Source of the DNA: Candidatus Gracilibacteria bacterium CG17_big_fil_post_rev_8_21_14_2_50_48_13 | Lineage (GTDB): Bacteria > Patescibacteriota > Gracilibacteria > 1-14-2-50-48-13 | DNA: 64,000 bases | Reading direction: 5' to 3' | Assembly (NCBI GenBank): GCA_002783265.1 | Contig: PFFG01000006.1 | Coordinates: forward strand, 84,159-148,158 | Part shown: positions 63,690 to 64,000 of the stretch, in pieces | How the letters are laid out: each line of letters opens with the position of its first letter | Position numbering within the stretch: position 1 is the first letter of the stretch | Translations under genes and position numbers: made by a program | Notes under the pieces: generated by a model | Databases searched by the model: none | Seen by the model: the letters and a program-made list of their open reading frames with translations, nothing else | What the model was told of the DNA's origin: nothing

Positions 63690-64000
63690 CTATGCAGCTC
63701 GCCGCAGAATGAGTATTTCGCGCCCCACGTTCTGCTGTTTTCGGGTGTACAGAATAGTTCCCTCCTCCGTGAAGGTCTCGAGAAGCCCCGCTTTCCTGAG
63801 CACTTCCTCATGAGACGCAATATCGAGGGCTGGTTCAAAGCCATAGGAATAGCAGGACGAGAGCATATCCGGCACTAAACGAAGATAGGTTCCGTCTTCC
63901 AGTATATGAAAAGGAACTGTCATCGTCACAGCGCGAATGTTTGCGGCCGCTGGCTGAGAGAGACCAAAAAACATATCATCGTAGAGAGCAAGAAGTTCTT
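63690..64000 (-). CDS. C-terminal part of a methyltransferase-like protein (TRM11/THUMP-like), cut by window edge
   Basis: About 103 residues are visible; the frame is open to the right edge, so the start lies outside. The visible end (YDDMFFGLSQPAAANIRAVT, then VPFHILEDGTYLRLVPDML, and the tail ILYTRKQQNVGREI) resembles the C-terminus of TRM11-type tRNA guanosine N2-methyltransferases, which end in similar YxRxxQxVGREI blocks. No catalytic motif is in view, so the call is tentative. Confidence 0.5.
   Translation of the reverse strand, partial: ELLALYDDMFFGLSQPAAANIRAVTMTVPFHILEDGTYLRLVPDMLSSCYSYGFEPALDIASHEEVLRKAGLLETFTEEGTILYTRKQQNVGREILILRRAA

Overview
This window looks like a chromosomal segment of a small-genome bacterium, most likely in the Candidate Phyla Radiation/Patescibacteria. 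That placement is an inference from general gene content, not from a marker tree. The code is the standard bacterial one: rseP ends on TGA and no in-frame TGA is needed inside the core genes, so the UGA-to-glycine code of some Patescibacteria is not in use. Housekeeping genes (rpoB/rpoC, L28, L33, proS, tyrS, pyrH, frr, dcd, gpmA, four tRNAs) are interleaved with very large secreted proteins. No rRNA, insertion sequence, phage module or CRISPR array was seen.

Layout. 1-5.6 kb: rpmB-rpoB-rpoC on the minus strand, rpoC running off the left edge. 5.7-7.8 kb: a membrane protein and an SLH-VanW protein. 7.8-14.3 kb: a 2089-residue kelch/Ig/TSP3 transmembrane surface protein. 14.3-17.7 kb: a minus-strand sulfur/redox cluster of fused MsrB-MsrA, a CooC/MinD-like ATPase and a cysteine-synthase-like enzyme fused to rhodanese. 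17.8-20 kb: two membrane proteins (DUF6498-like and DUF389). 20-22.6 kb: a minus-strand operon of an APH-like kinase, a P-loop protein and a gene interrupted by an apparent frameshift. 22.7-24 kb: tRNA-Trp, a RelE-like/coiled-coil protein and L33. 24-29.7 kb: an 1885-residue SLH-anchored DUF2341/LamG protein. 29.8-31.8 kb: pilT, a zinc ribbon and dcd. 31.9-35.7 kb: a lipoprotein, an ABC exporter and proS. 35.9-49.1 kb: two tandem paralogous giant secreted proteins (2230 and about 2167 residues) with matching promoters and a shared EF-hand/dockerin-like C-terminus. 49.2-53.5 kb: two tRNA-Arg genes, a 2H phosphoesterase, a serine hydrolase, and a persulfide-detoxification operon (CsoR/CstR-type repressor, ETHE1-like dioxygenase, rhodanese) with a perfect palindromic operator. 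53.5-64 kb: an SH3b protein, then pyrH-frr-rseP-prsW-tyrS, gpmA, an SLH-like protein, pirin, an ASCH protein, tRNA-Asn, a TSP3 membrane protein and a partial methyltransferase-like gene.

Together the genes suggest a cell that invests heavily in its surface: SLH-anchored, transmembrane and giant secreted Ig-like proteins, a PilT-type pilus ATPase, and envelope proteases RseP and PrsW. It also carries two separate sulfur/oxidant modules (MsrBA with the cysteine-synthase-rhodanese enzyme, and the persulfide operon).

Two window-wide sequence habits stand out. Start codons are preceded by pyrimidine-rich tracts with no recognisable Shine-Dalgarno sequence. Many promoters share a TATACT -10 box, often of the extended TGnTATACT type.
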